The notes beneath the pieces are model-generated. The model was not told the origin of the DNA and made no database searches. It saw only the letters and a program-made list of their open reading frames with translations. DNA of 47,441 nt, taken from the NCBI GenBank assembly GCA_937928215.1, contig CALFWL010000186.1, positions 1 through 47,441 of the forward strand, read 5' to 3'. Source of the stretch: an uncultured Pirellulaceae bacterium (GTDB taxonomy: Bacteria > Planctomycetota > Planctomycetia > Pirellulales > Pirellulaceae). Each line of letters starts with the position of its first letter. Within the stretch, counting starts at the first letter, position 1. Position numbers and translations under genes: made by a program. Positions 22,649-30,131 of this stretch are shown here, piece by piece.

Positions 22649-23992
22649 TCAATTGCACCCGCTCATGTGAAGCGTATGCCCGCACGATTGGCCCAGCAAT
22701 CCCTGAGCCTGCTGCAGTTTCACCTGAGCTATTTCAAACTCGATAGCGGCTTCAATTCGCTCTGACCGTGCCTGCTGAAGCTCGACCCAGTTCTCATTTT
22801 CCCGCAAGTACGAATCGCGGGCATCGACCTCCTTGCCTGCTTCGATCACCTCCGCTCGCTTTTCAATCCGCTGAATATCCGCGTGGGCGATCGTCAGTTT
22901 TTCGAAGGCGGTCTGCATTTCCAGCATGGCTTTGGCCGTCGACAGGCGAGCTTCTCGTTTTCGCAGATTGACGATTTTTTCGGCCTGACTCTTGCGATTG
23001 CGGAGCGTCGAGTCGGGAGCCTCGGCAGCCTTCAGGAACTCGATCAGTTGTCGACGGAGCAACACTTTCTTAATTGGCTTTGCCTGCAACTGTTGACCGA
23101 TTCGGGCATCGAACATGCTGAGCAACCGATAGAGCCCTTCACCGTCGCAGCGGTGACTGATCACCGATTCGGCCGCGAGAATACCCGGACGGTTCGATTC
23201 GGCGAGTGCTGTTTCGGACAGCACGTTCACCTCGGTCCGTTGAGGATTGATATCGTGCACTGGCTGGAACACGACGATTGGCTGCTCGCCCACGTTGATC
23301 AACAAGTTCAGTTGGTAAGTCAACTCTTGATGAGCCGCCTCCAGCTGGGACTCCTTCCGATCGATTTGCAAACGAGCTTTCTGGATGTGGTTCATTCCTT
23401 CCGCCGTTGCGAAACCAGCATCATTTGCGGCCGCCACCGTTTTCTCTAATTCACTCAACCGCTTTCTCGATTCGTCGATCAGTTCCAGTTGCAAAGAAAT
23501 TTGAGCGAGACCCAAGAACGCTTGCGCCGCCTTTCCGGCCGCGAGGTTGCGTTGTTCGAGTGCCTCTCCCTGCAACACGGTGTCGATCCCACGTCCACTG
23601 GAACGTTGGCACGAACAAGATGATGAACCCGGTTCTGAGTCTGTCTGTTGATTGAGTCGGCACTTCAGCAAGTGTCGTTCCTGTTCAATCACTTCCGCCA
23701 GTTCGGAATTTTGAGCAGCCAAACAGATGACTTCTTTCATCGTGATCGCAACCGTGTCTTCGGTGGCGACCTGAGCCAACAACGATTGGCGAGCAGATTG
23801 GTAGTCTGGCAGCGAAGCAAAGTCTGTGGTTACGGCTGCACCTTCAGGCTTCAAAGATACTTCCAACGGTGTCTGCTTGGAAACGAACGGGACACACGTT
23901 TTGCAGACAGGAGCATCACGCCAGCAGCAACCGCTGTTGATCCCAGTAACAAGGGAAATGCAAAAGAGGATTGCAGTTTGGCGAAAATGCAT
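22649..23992 (-). CDS. TolC-like outer-membrane efflux lipoprotein
   Basis: The 447-residue protein begins with a lipoprotein signal (ILFCISLVTGINSGC, anchor Cys near 21). The body is almost entirely helical with TolC-type repeats: ITMKEVICLAAQNSELAEVIEQ, then the paired coil segments LEKTVAAANDAGFATAEGM and LEAAHQELTYQLNLLI, and a later repeat ending with EIAQVKLQQAQGLLG. It lacks a clear beta-barrel strand pattern, and the expected second-half strands are short, so it may be a shortened relative. As first gene of the operon it should supply the outer-membrane exit of the exporter. An unusual Cys/Ser-rich stretch (SSSCSCQRSS) is at about 130. Confidence 0.75.
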   Translation of the reverse strand: MHFRQTAILFCISLVTGINSGCCWRDAPVCKTCVPFVSKQTPLEVSLKPEGAAVTTDFASLPDYQSARQSLLAQVATEDTVAITMKEVICLAAQNSELAEVIEQERHLLKCRLNQQTDSEPGSSSCSCQRSSGRGIDTVLQGEALEQRNLAAGKAAQAFLGLAQISLQLELIDESRKRLSELEKTVAAANDAGFATAEGMNHIQKARLQIDRKESQLEAAHQELTYQLNLLINVGEQPIVVFQPVHDINPQRTEVNVLSETALAESNRPGILAAESVISHRCDGEGLYRLLSMFDARIGQQLQAKPIKKVLLRRQLIEFLKAAEAPDSTLRNRKSQAEKIVNLRKREARLSTAKAMLEMQTAFEKLTIAHADIQRIEKRAEVIEAGKEVDARDSYLRENENWVELQQARSERIEAAIEFEIAQVKLQQAQGLLGQSCGHTLHMSGCN

Positions 23993-24308
23993 ATTGATAG
24001 CGATCGATCGAATCGGATGGTCTGCTGTCGTTATCGAAACATACGTTGCGTACGGATTAACAGTTACACCCCGAGTAACCCGAAATCCGCTCGCCCGACT
24101 GGCACCATCGTCTCAGTCGGTAAAGTTTGTCAGCCAATTTCCGTGACCCAATGCTAGCGACGGGCCGATCCGATTGATGGTGGGCAGTCATCGGAATGGG
24201 AAATGGTCCTTAAATCCGGCCAAAATCTACGATTTGGTCGAAAATGGATGCTCATGCGGGACGGCTCATGCGGGACGGTGATAAAACAGAGAAGGCAGAA
24301 AGCACGTT
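23993..24308. other. Upstream region of the exporter operon
   Basis: This non-coding stretch before the TolC-like gene should carry the operon promoter, but I see no clear -35/-10 pair. It contains a perfect tandem duplication of 14 bases (GCTCATGCGGGACG, 24250-24263 and 24264-24277). No gene with motifs is present. Confidence 0.4.
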
Positions 24309-24485
24309 GATTGAAGATTGACGGTAACCGTTCACGGGTTCGAGCAAATCGACCGAAAACCACGGTTTTTTGAAACGGAACGAAAAAGCTGAACGGCGTC
24401 AACTGAGAAAATGCAGTAGTTCATGACATCGATTCGTCCATATGTAGACACACCTTCGAAACCCGTGAACGGTTACGATTGAAGT
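24309..24485. mobile_element. MITE-like element with 17-base inverted repeats
   Basis: GTAACCGTTCACGGGTT at 24324-24340 is perfectly inverted at 24461-24477 (AACCCGTGAACGGTTAC), about 120 bases apart. Outside both ends is the same 8-base word GATTGAAG (24309-24316 and 24478-24485), as after target duplication, although on the left 7 extra bases separate it from the repeat. The interior codes for nothing recognisable. A non-autonomous insertion is a fair reading; a bipartite regulatory repeat of the exporter operon is the alternative. Confidence 0.5.
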
Positions 24486-24527
24486 AACGGCCACAACACT
24501 GGCAAAATGTTTGAATGGGCGGGGAAA

Positions 24528-24600
24528 CGTGGCCACAGATGCACACCGATCGACACAGATGCAGCGCGCATCAATCGGTGTCGATCAGTGAGAAGCCGTG
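24528..24600. repeat. Dispersed CACAGATG-type palindromic repeat
   Basis: CCACAGATGCACACCGATCG followed by ACACAGATGC, and then an inverted partner ATCGGTGTCGAT, form a palindromic repeat (CACCGAT 24545-24551 with ATCGGTG 24575-24581; ATCGACAC 24550-24557 with GTGTCGAT 24579-24586). Related CACAGATG-rich palindromes are scattered between genes in many bacterial genomes. It lies just 3' of the Lys/Ala-rich gene and may form the end of its transcript. Confidence 0.5.
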
Positions 24601-24663
24601 GCGAGCAAAGGTTGCGCGACGCGTGGGGGCGAAACTCCAAAGAATTCGTTTGCCACCGGAACC

Positions 24664-25146
24664 CTAAACAGCTTCAGCTTTGTCTTTCGCTTTGCTGGGG
24701 CCATCGAACAAGGGTGTGCTCTTTTCAACCGGCGGTTTGGGCTTGGCTGCCGCAGCGGCTTTCGCGAGATCGATTCCCATCCCGGACAGAAGCGATCCGA
24801 TTTCCGCGTCGCGACGAGAATCGAGAGTCTCGATGGCAATTTCGGTTTCGACAGCTTTCTTCTTCAAACCTTCCAGATCGGCTTTCATCGACTCCATCTG
24901 CTTGGTCAGCTTTTCGATCATCTTGCGAGTCGCCGCCAACGTTGCCTTCTGAGAAACTCGCTCTTTCTCAAAAGTCTTCAGGATGCCGTCGACGCTGGAG
25001 GTGGCGTTGGACGTAGTGGATTTCTTCGATCTGGAGGCTGCTGCTTTCACCGATTTCTTCTTTGCGATGGCAGGCTTGCGAGCAGGTGCTTTCTTTTTTG
25101 CCGCTGGTCCAGACTTTGCGTCCGGAACGGATTTCTTTTTTGCCAT
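24664..25146 (-). CDS. Lys/Ala-rich coiled-coil protein
   Basis: Translation from the ATG at 25146 gives 160 residues; AGGGG stands 9 bases before it, while the other ATG at 25152 would be only 3 bases from that site. Residues 1-45 are a histone H1-like run of Lys, Ala, Pro and Ser (AKKKAPARKPAIAKKK). Residues about 50-115 are a predicted coiled coil (TRKMIEKLTKQMESMKADLEG). The tail is Pro/Lys-rich. Lys/Ala-rich proteins of this kind often bind nucleic acid, but the coil could equally mediate assembly. No family assigned. Confidence 0.75.
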   Translation of the reverse strand: MAKKKSVPDAKSGPAAKKKAPARKPAIAKKKSVKAAASRSKKSTTSNATSSVDGILKTFEKERVSQKATLAATRKMIEKLTKQMESMKADLEGLKKKAVETEIAIETLDSRRDAEIGSLLSGMGIDLAKAAAAAKPKPPVEKSTPLFDGPSKAKDKAEAV

Positions 25147-25329
25147 GGTCATATGCCCCTGCGGGCCCTTTGCTCAAGGTGTCGGTCTTGCGATAGAGAA
25201 ACGACAATTGTGGTCGAGCCTGAGCAATTCGCAAGAGTTCAATTTGTGCAGGGCGGAGATTCATCAAGGATTACAGCTGGACGCATGCGCAACCGCAGAA
25301 CCGTGACAACGTGGAAGTCAGAACGCGAA

Positions 25330-25947
25330 TCATGGGACCTCTGGATCAGCGTCGGTAGCGTCACCGAACCAGTATTTGACGAAAAAATAAAGCGTTGCCA
25401 GAATGCCCCAGCTCAGTCCCAGCACGACACCAAGGTCTAGGACACCTCGCCATGGCTGAGAAATATACTGGAACAACACGACCAGCATGGTCACGCCGAG
25501 AAACAAACAACCGATCACGATCTTTCGCTTTTTGGTGGAATGAAAGAAGCCCATGCAGAACAATGGAGCCAAAACAGTGCGAAGCAAAGTCGCATGCTCC
25601 CGCAAATAGTTGGCTCTTGCTGCAACGCGAGGCGAATACCCTTTCTGGAATCCCTTGTAGCCTTCGCTATAGAGCATGAAAAACAGCCAGGGAATCATCA
25701 CCGCGTAATGAGCCGCGTTCAGCGGATGCTGAAAGCCTTCTGTCACTTGCCGCAGCATTCGCAATACGGCATAGCCCAGAACCATGCACGCTCCCGCAAC
25801 GCCCCAAATTGCGGCGATGTTTCCAATCCGTCGGTCTAAGTAGCTGTGCACTGACTGTCTCAAAAAAATGTTTGTTGATGGAATATCGGATCTGGCGACT
25901 GCGAGTCCGCGAAAGAGGCAAAAAGGGAGCCTCCGCATCCAGCTCAC
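25330..25947 (-). CDS. Multi-pass membrane protein, function unknown
   Basis: At least four hydrophobic segments are visible: IAAIWGVAGACMVLGYAVL, YAVMIPWLFFMLY, IVIGCLFLGVTMLVVLFQYI and GVVLGLSWGILATLYFFV. Between the second and third is a basic loop with GYKGFQKGYSPRVAARANY. No known family was recognised. The GTG at 25947 gives 205 residues, but it lies within a perfect hairpin and the first 30 residues look unlike a membrane protein N-terminus; the GTG at 25851 (HSYLDRRIG, preceded by GAGA) would give 173 residues and may be the true start. It follows the ROK kinase gene by 18 bases, so the two may share a transcript. Confidence 0.65.
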   Translation of the reverse strand: MSWMRRLPFCLFRGLAVARSDIPSTNIFLRQSVHSYLDRRIGNIAAIWGVAGACMVLGYAVLRMLRQVTEGFQHPLNAAHYAVMIPWLFFMLYSEGYKGFQKGYSPRVAARANYLREHATLLRTVLAPLFCMGFFHSTKKRKIVIGCLFLGVTMLVVLFQYISQPWRGVLDLGVVLGLSWGILATLYFFVKYWFGDATDADPEVP

Positions 25948-25961
25948 TTTAACGAGCTGGA
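25938..25961 (-). promoter_or_regulatory. Hairpin between ROK and membrane protein genes
   Basis: TCCAGCTC (25938-25945) pairs perfectly with GAGCTGGA (25954-25961) around an 8-base loop. On the minus strand it overlaps the upstream candidate GTG start of the membrane protein. No T-run follows immediately. It could limit translation or stabilise the kinase mRNA. Confidence 0.45.
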
Positions 25962-25965
25962 GAAC

Positions 25966-26955
25966 TTACTTTTCCAATACGCTTTGTCGAGCCAATGCGG
26001 CAGCGCCGATCACGCCGGCGTTGTCGCCCAGTTTTGCAGCTTCGATTTTGAAAACGTCTCGCATGGAGGGTAGGATACGCTGTCGAGCCAGTTTCTCGAT
26101 CTTTGGAAGCATCGTGTCCTCCATCGCCTCGACCAAGCCTCCTCCAAAAATGATCACGTCAGGAGCCAGCAAATGGACAACGGTGACGACCGAGTTTGCC
26201 AAATGAATGCAGGCGTTATGCACGATTTGCTCGACCATCTTGTCACCATTTTTGACAGAACCTGATAACGCTCCGCTGCGAATGTCGGCGATATCGGTTC
26301 CCGTTTCCTTCAACAGGTAAGGAGCCTGACCACGGTAGGCCGCCTGCGCTGCGGCACCCGCGATTGCTAACCGGGAAGCGACCGATTCAAGCGACCCCTC
26401 ATTGCCCGCTCCATCGAGCGGTCCTTCAGCGACCATCGGCATGTGTCCTATCTCCATACAAGTGCAATTCGCGCCGCGAAAAATCTTGCCCTCGTATACG
26501 CAACCGCCGCCGATCCCGGTGCCGGGGAAAATACCGACAACGCATCGAGCTTTCTTGCCTGCACCTTGTTGGGATTCACCAAACACTCCGGCATCCACGT
26601 CGTTGGCGATCGTAACGGGGAATTTGAATTTTTCCTCGATCGAGTCAGCGACGGGGACATCTTCCCAGCCAAGATTCGGAGCCGTGCGGATCCGACGCTT
26701 CTTCAGATCGAGCGGGCCTGGGCAACCAATCCCCAAGCCTTTCACCTGTTCTGGTTCGAGCCCCGCATCCTCCAGCGCGCCGGAAATAACCTGGTTGATT
26801 CGTTTGAGGCCGGCCTCCATGCCCTCGTTGCCACGGGTTTTCTTGCGAGCCTTGCCGATGACTTTGAAGTCATCATCAAAGACGGTCGCCAACATCTTGG
26901 TTCCGCCAAGGTCAAACCCAATCCAGTAGTTTTCACTCTTATTGTCTTCTGACAT
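25966..26955 (-). CDS. ROK family sugar kinase (glucokinase-like)
   Basis: The 329-residue protein starts at the ATG at 26955 (a TTG directly before it is ignored). It shows the ROK pattern: phosphate-binding DLGGTK (15-20), GIGCPGPLD (75-83), catalytic Asp in ANDVDA (118-122), GTGIGGG (145-151) and MEIGHMPM with His171. The usual zinc site CxCGxxGCxE is replaced by LDGAGNEGSLE at 180-190, so all zinc-binding Cys are gone. It likely phosphorylates glucose or a related hexose with ATP in the cytoplasm; several planctomycete ROK kinases of this type are annotated as glucokinase. Substrate is inferred. Confidence 0.88.
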   Translation of the reverse strand: MSEDNKSENYWIGFDLGGTKMLATVFDDDFKVIGKARKKTRGNEGMEAGLKRINQVISGALEDAGLEPEQVKGLGIGCPGPLDLKKRRIRTAPNLGWEDVPVADSIEEKFKFPVTIANDVDAGVFGESQQGAGKKARCVVGIFPGTGIGGGCVYEGKIFRGANCTCMEIGHMPMVAEGPLDGAGNEGSLESVASRLAIAGAAAQAAYRGQAPYLLKETGTDIADIRSGALSGSVKNGDKMVEQIVHNACIHLANSVVTVVHLLAPDVIIFGGGLVEAMEDTMLPKIEKLARQRILPSMRDVFKIEAAKLGDNAGVIGAAALARQSVLEK

Positions 26956-27138
26956 CAACTGCCCTGTTCGGTTAACTTTAGTATCTTGATTGTCGCAAAG
27001 CTAAATCCGCGATGACTGCATCGCAGGACTTGCTCAGCATTAACATTAAGATACCGGATTCCGTTTGTCCCATTGTGTCAGGTGCGATCGCCCCAGTCCA
27101 CGTGTGAAGGGAGAAGCAAATCAGTTTCGCGCCACGGA

Positions 27139-28113
27139 TCAGTCGCCCCAATCGAATCGCTGAATGCGATGATTGTACGAATCGACGACGTGAACTGAAC
27201 CCTGGCTGTCAATTGCGAAAGCCCATGGCTGGTGCAACTTACCCGGCTGACGACCTGGTCCTCCCCAAGAACGAATGGACCCCCCATCATTGCTGAGTTG
27301 CTGAATCCGATGATTTCCAAACTCGGCAACGGTCACCGTACCAGCTCGATCGACGTTGACCTGGTAGGGATAACTGAATTTCCCTTTCGATGAACCGCTC
27401 GTTCCGAACGATTTCAAGAACTGGGGGCTTTCACCCGAGACATCAAAAACCTGGATTCGATGATTACTCGCATCGGCGACCCATAGCTGATCGTTGTCAT
27501 CCATCGCCATCCCTTGCGGCCGCAGGAACTGGCCCGGTTCGGTGCCATGCTGTCCCCACTGATAAACGTACCGTCCATCGGCATCGAATTTTTGGATTCT
27601 GTCGTAGTCACCATACTCGGAGACGTAATAATTTCCGCCTGAGTCCTGCACGACGTCGGTTACAAATCCGAACTCACCCGGACCGCGACCGTTCGTGCCG
27701 CCAATCGTTCGTTCGGAGATCAATTCGCCACGCGGCGTATAGAACAGGACGCGAAAATAATGAGTGTCACAGACCATCAGCATTCCGTCCTGGCTGATTG
27801 ACAGACCACACGGTTTTCCCTGAGCGCACTCTGGCGTCCGCCAAGATCGAATGAAGGTTCCATCTCGGTCGAAAACCTGGATTCGGCTGGTCATGTCGAC
27901 GATGTACAGTCGATCCTGATCGTCGATGGTGATGGCACGCGGTTTGATGAATCGCCCGTCGTCCAAACCCCGTCTACCCCAGACGAGTACGTTCGTATCC
28001 GGCTGGATGTGACTCAGGTGACAGCCGCTGACAGCCAAGACAAGCATTGCTTGCAGGACCACGACCAGTTCCGCGTGATTTCCGACAGAACGACGTGGCG
28101 TTTTCCAGATCAT
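27139..28113 (-). CDS. NHL-repeat lipoprotein
   Basis: The ATG at 28113 gives 324 residues with a signal ending in a lipobox (MLVLAVSGC, Cys31). The frame extends to 28221 but would run through the terminator of the gene upstream, so the short form is preferred. The body is a six-bladed NHL beta-propeller: repeated units such as GPGEFGFVTDVVQDSGGNYYVSEYGDY, PGQFLRPQGMAMDDNDQLWVADASNHRIQVF and PGKLHQPWAFAIDSQGSVHVVDSYNHRIQRF. NHL propellers bind proteins, RNA or ligands; here an envelope-anchored binding or scaffold role is likely. No enzyme motif is visible. It is not clearly linked to a neighbour. Confidence 0.88.
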   Translation of the reverse strand: MIWKTPRRSVGNHAELVVVLQAMLVLAVSGCHLSHIQPDTNVLVWGRRGLDDGRFIKPRAITIDDQDRLYIVDMTSRIQVFDRDGTFIRSWRTPECAQGKPCGLSISQDGMLMVCDTHYFRVLFYTPRGELISERTIGGTNGRGPGEFGFVTDVVQDSGGNYYVSEYGDYDRIQKFDADGRYVYQWGQHGTEPGQFLRPQGMAMDDNDQLWVADASNHRIQVFDVSGESPQFLKSFGTSGSSKGKFSYPYQVNVDRAGTVTVAEFGNHRIQQLSNDGGSIRSWGGPGRQPGKLHQPWAFAIDSQGSVHVVDSYNHRIQRFDWGD

Positions 28114-28185
28114 AAGTGAAGTCGGACTTCTCGGACTGGTTGGATACAAGTCAGGTAGATCAAGAGTGCGTAAATTAACGGGCGT

Positions 28186-28225
28186 AAAAAAAGACATGTT
28201 ACTCCAAACTTGAAGCAACATGTCT
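28186..28225 (-). terminator. Rho-independent terminator of the mini-lipoprotein gene
   Basis: AGACATGTT (28192-28200) and AACATGTCT (28217-28225) form a perfect 9-pair stem with a 16-base loop. On the minus strand a run of T bases follows (the A-run at 28186-28192). It starts about 80 bases after the stop of the Ala/Asp-rich lipoprotein gene and ends before the NHL gene, so both are transcribed separately. Confidence 0.8.
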
Positions 28226-28307
28226 CGATAAAGTCACTGACAAACCAGTTTCAGGCGGATGGCAAGATGAAACTCAACTGCCTGTCTGACGCCCGTAGTT
28301 TCTCAGA

Positions 28308-28556
28308 CTATTCTTCCTCACCAGCTACGGCGTCGACCGCATCTTTGGCGGCGTCGACGGTGGCTGCCGCACCATCTTTGACGGCGTCCATGGCTTTGTC
28401 AGCGGCATCGGCGGTGGCGTCCATGACACCATCAGCTGCGTCACCAACGGCAGAAGCGGCGTCGTCGGCTGCACCCTTAGCGGCATCCTTAGCTGCGTCG
28501 CAACCAAAGGTCATGATTGCTGCGCACATTAACAGCAGGTAAAAGCAATTTTTCAT
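28308..28556 (-). CDS. Ala/Asp-rich mini-lipoprotein
   Basis: The 82-residue precursor has a lipoprotein signal (CFYLLLMCAAIMTFGC, Cys19). The mature part is a run of Ala and Asp with heptad-like units (DAAKDAAKGAAD, VGDAADGVMDATADAADK, VDAAKDAVDAV) and an acidic end (GEEE). This predicts one long amphipathic helix resembling late-embryogenesis/Lpp-like periplasmic proteins, probably anchored in the outer membrane. Function unknown: structural spacer or stress protection are guesses. It has its own terminator, so it is probably expressed alone and could be abundant. Confidence 0.8.
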   Translation of the reverse strand: MKNCFYLLLMCAAIMTFGCDAAKDAAKGAADDAASAVGDAADGVMDATADAADKAMDAVKDGAAATVDAAKDAVDAVAGEEE

Positions 28557-28988
28557 CGTGGATTCCCTAAAAAGTGTTCAGTTGATTTCGATCGCCCATC
28601 GATCGTAAGCCAACAGAGTCGAGGTACATTGTGGCAAAGATTCAAACGTGCAAGTTAACCGAGAGAGGCTCGCTCTCACAGTCGGGCTTACACAGCATGC
28701 CGATGGCTCCATTATATTCCAAATAGAAGCGGAATACCGATTTCCGTGCCGAAGAATGCGAAATCTCCTCATTTATCAAGCCTTGGAACAGGCTCAGACG
28801 CACAACTTGAGGACTCTGCCCGAGAAGAAGCATCGTTGCAATCCTAACATTTTTGCTGACTGAAAGCCTCAGGAGCCGCGAACCTAGGAGTTGCGTCGCT
28901 ACTTGACCCTGCACGAAAGAAACCGATATAGTTTTGTGCCCAGACGCATCCGTCGCAGCTCCGTTCCCCACTTTCCAGCCTTCAATCA
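28557..28988. other. Intergenic region between divergent genes
   Basis: This stretch separates the mini-lipoprotein gene from the Sua5-type fusion gene, transcribed away from each other. Short open frames on both strands (for example 28648-28863) lack ribosome sites and family features. It contains a direct repeat of CGATCG (TCGATCGCCCATCGATCG) near 28588-28606 close to the lipoprotein start. Promoters for both genes must lie here but none is clear by eye. Confidence 0.4.
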
Positions 28989-30131
28989 ATGTCCGCCGTC
29001 ACGATCGATATAAAAAAGTCCCAGGACATTCGTGATGTCGTCCATCGAGCCGTGGAGGCGCTTTCGGCAGGAAAAATATTGGCCCTGCCGACCGAAACAG
29101 TCTACGGATTGGCCGTCAGCGCGTTGCATCCGGGGGCCGTCGAGCGGCTGTCGTCTTTCAAAAATCGAACGCCCGACAAGCCGTTTTCCGTGGCAGTTCG
29201 AGGGTACGAGGAATCGCTTGACTATGTCCCAAACATGTCTCGTCTGGCACGGAGATTTGCTCAACGCTGCTGGCCCGGGCCGGTGACTCTGGTGCTCGAC
29301 GGCAGTCATAAGGATAGCGTTCTCAACCGGTTGTCGCCCGATGTCCGTCGAGCCGTTATGCCTGATGGGACGGTTGGTCTGCGAGTTCCTGCTCATGAGC
29401 TTACGCTACAGATTTTAAGACTTTGTGCGGGGCCGTTGATTCTGACAAGTGCGAACACCGCGGACATGCCTCCTGCGACTGACGGCTGCTCGATCGCCGA
29501 CGATCTGGGTGCGGGAGTTGACGTAGTGCTCAATGACGGCCCGACTCATTTTGCGGCTCCTTCGTCCGTCGTTCAGGTGACCGGCGATCAGTTCAACGTT
29601 CTACGAGAAGGGGTTGTCAATCGAGCGTCGATGCAGCGCGTGTCCGGGTTCGTCGCTCTGGTGGTTTGCACCGGAAACACCTGCCGCAGCCCGATGGCCG
29701 AGGGGATATTCAGACAATTGCTGTCCGAGCGTCTCGGTTGTGCACCCGATGAGATTGAACAGCACGGCGCCACCGTCATGTCGGCAGGGATCTCCGCCAG
29801 TTCCGGCGGCGCTGCGGCCACTCAAGCGATCGAGGTCATGAGCGAATGCGGGATCGATTTGCGGACCCATTCGAGTCAACCCGTGACAAACCACATCATC
29901 AACTTTGCTGACCTTGTCGTGACGATGACCAATGGCCATCGGTCTGCGATTGTGAACCGTTGGCCTCATCTCGAAAAGAAAACGTTCACCGTTCGCCGAG
30001 ATCATGGTGACATTAGTGATCCAATTGGTGGTCCCGTCGAATTGTATCGCCAATGTGCTGAACAGATTCGCGAGAACCTAGTACAATGGATCGAAGAAAT
30101 CGATAACCAGTTACCCCCGCGATCCTCATGA
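28989..30131 (+). CDS. Sua5/YrdC threonylcarbamoyl-AMP synthase fused to LMW phosphatase
   Basis: Residues about 10-210 are a YrdC/Sua5 domain (LPTETVYGLAVSA 33-45, KNRTPDKPFSV 59-68, PGPVTLVL, GLRVPAH, SANTADMPPATD), which makes threonylcarbamoyl-AMP from Thr, bicarbonate and ATP for the t6A37 tRNA modification. Residues about 220-372 are a low-molecular-weight protein-tyrosine phosphatase or arsenate-reductase-like domain with CTGNTCRS (227-234; Cys227, Arg233) and DP acid (344-345). The Tyr pair typical of classical LMW-PTPs is not seen after DP. The reading frame is continuous. It overlaps rpiB by 4 bases (ATGA), so both are translationally coupled. Fusion biology is unknown. Confidence 0.92.
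   Translation: MSAVTIDIKKSQDIRDVVHRAVEALSAGKILALPTETVYGLAVSALHPGAVERLSSFKNRTPDKPFSVAVRGYEESLDYVPNMSRLARRFAQRCWPGPVTLVLDGSHKDSVLNRLSPDVRRAVMPDGTVGLRVPAHELTLQILRLCAGPLILTSANTADMPPATDGCSIADDLGAGVDVVLNDGPTHFAAPSSVVQVTGDQFNVLREGVVNRASMQRVSGFVALVVCTGNTCRSPMAEGIFRQLLSERLGCAPDEIEQHGATVMSAGISASSGGAAATQAIEVMSECGIDLRTHSSQPVTNHIINFADLVVTMTNGHRSAIVNRWPHLEKKTFTVRRDHGDISDPIGGPVELYRQCAEQIRENLVQWIEEIDNQLPPRSS

Noticed and set aside
24598-25440. 280-codon plus-strand frame opposite the Lys/Ala-rich gene
   Set aside because: It is antisense to a gene with signal, Shine-Dalgarno sequence and coil; low-complexity Phe/Arg-rich translation is typical of antisense to Lys/Ala-rich DNA.
26981-27054. GTATCTT/AAGATAC inverted pair before the ROK kinase
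   Set aside because: Seven bases with a 60-base gap is expected by chance in AT-rich leader DNA.
28210-28542. Ala/Ser-rich plus-strand frame opposite the mini-lipoprotein
   Set aside because: A mirror of the Ala/Asp codon repeat; the minus strand has the lipobox and a terminator.
28642-28989. 115-codon minus-strand frame before the Sua5 fusion
   Set aside because: No ribosome site, no motif, and it would overlap the start of the fusion gene.
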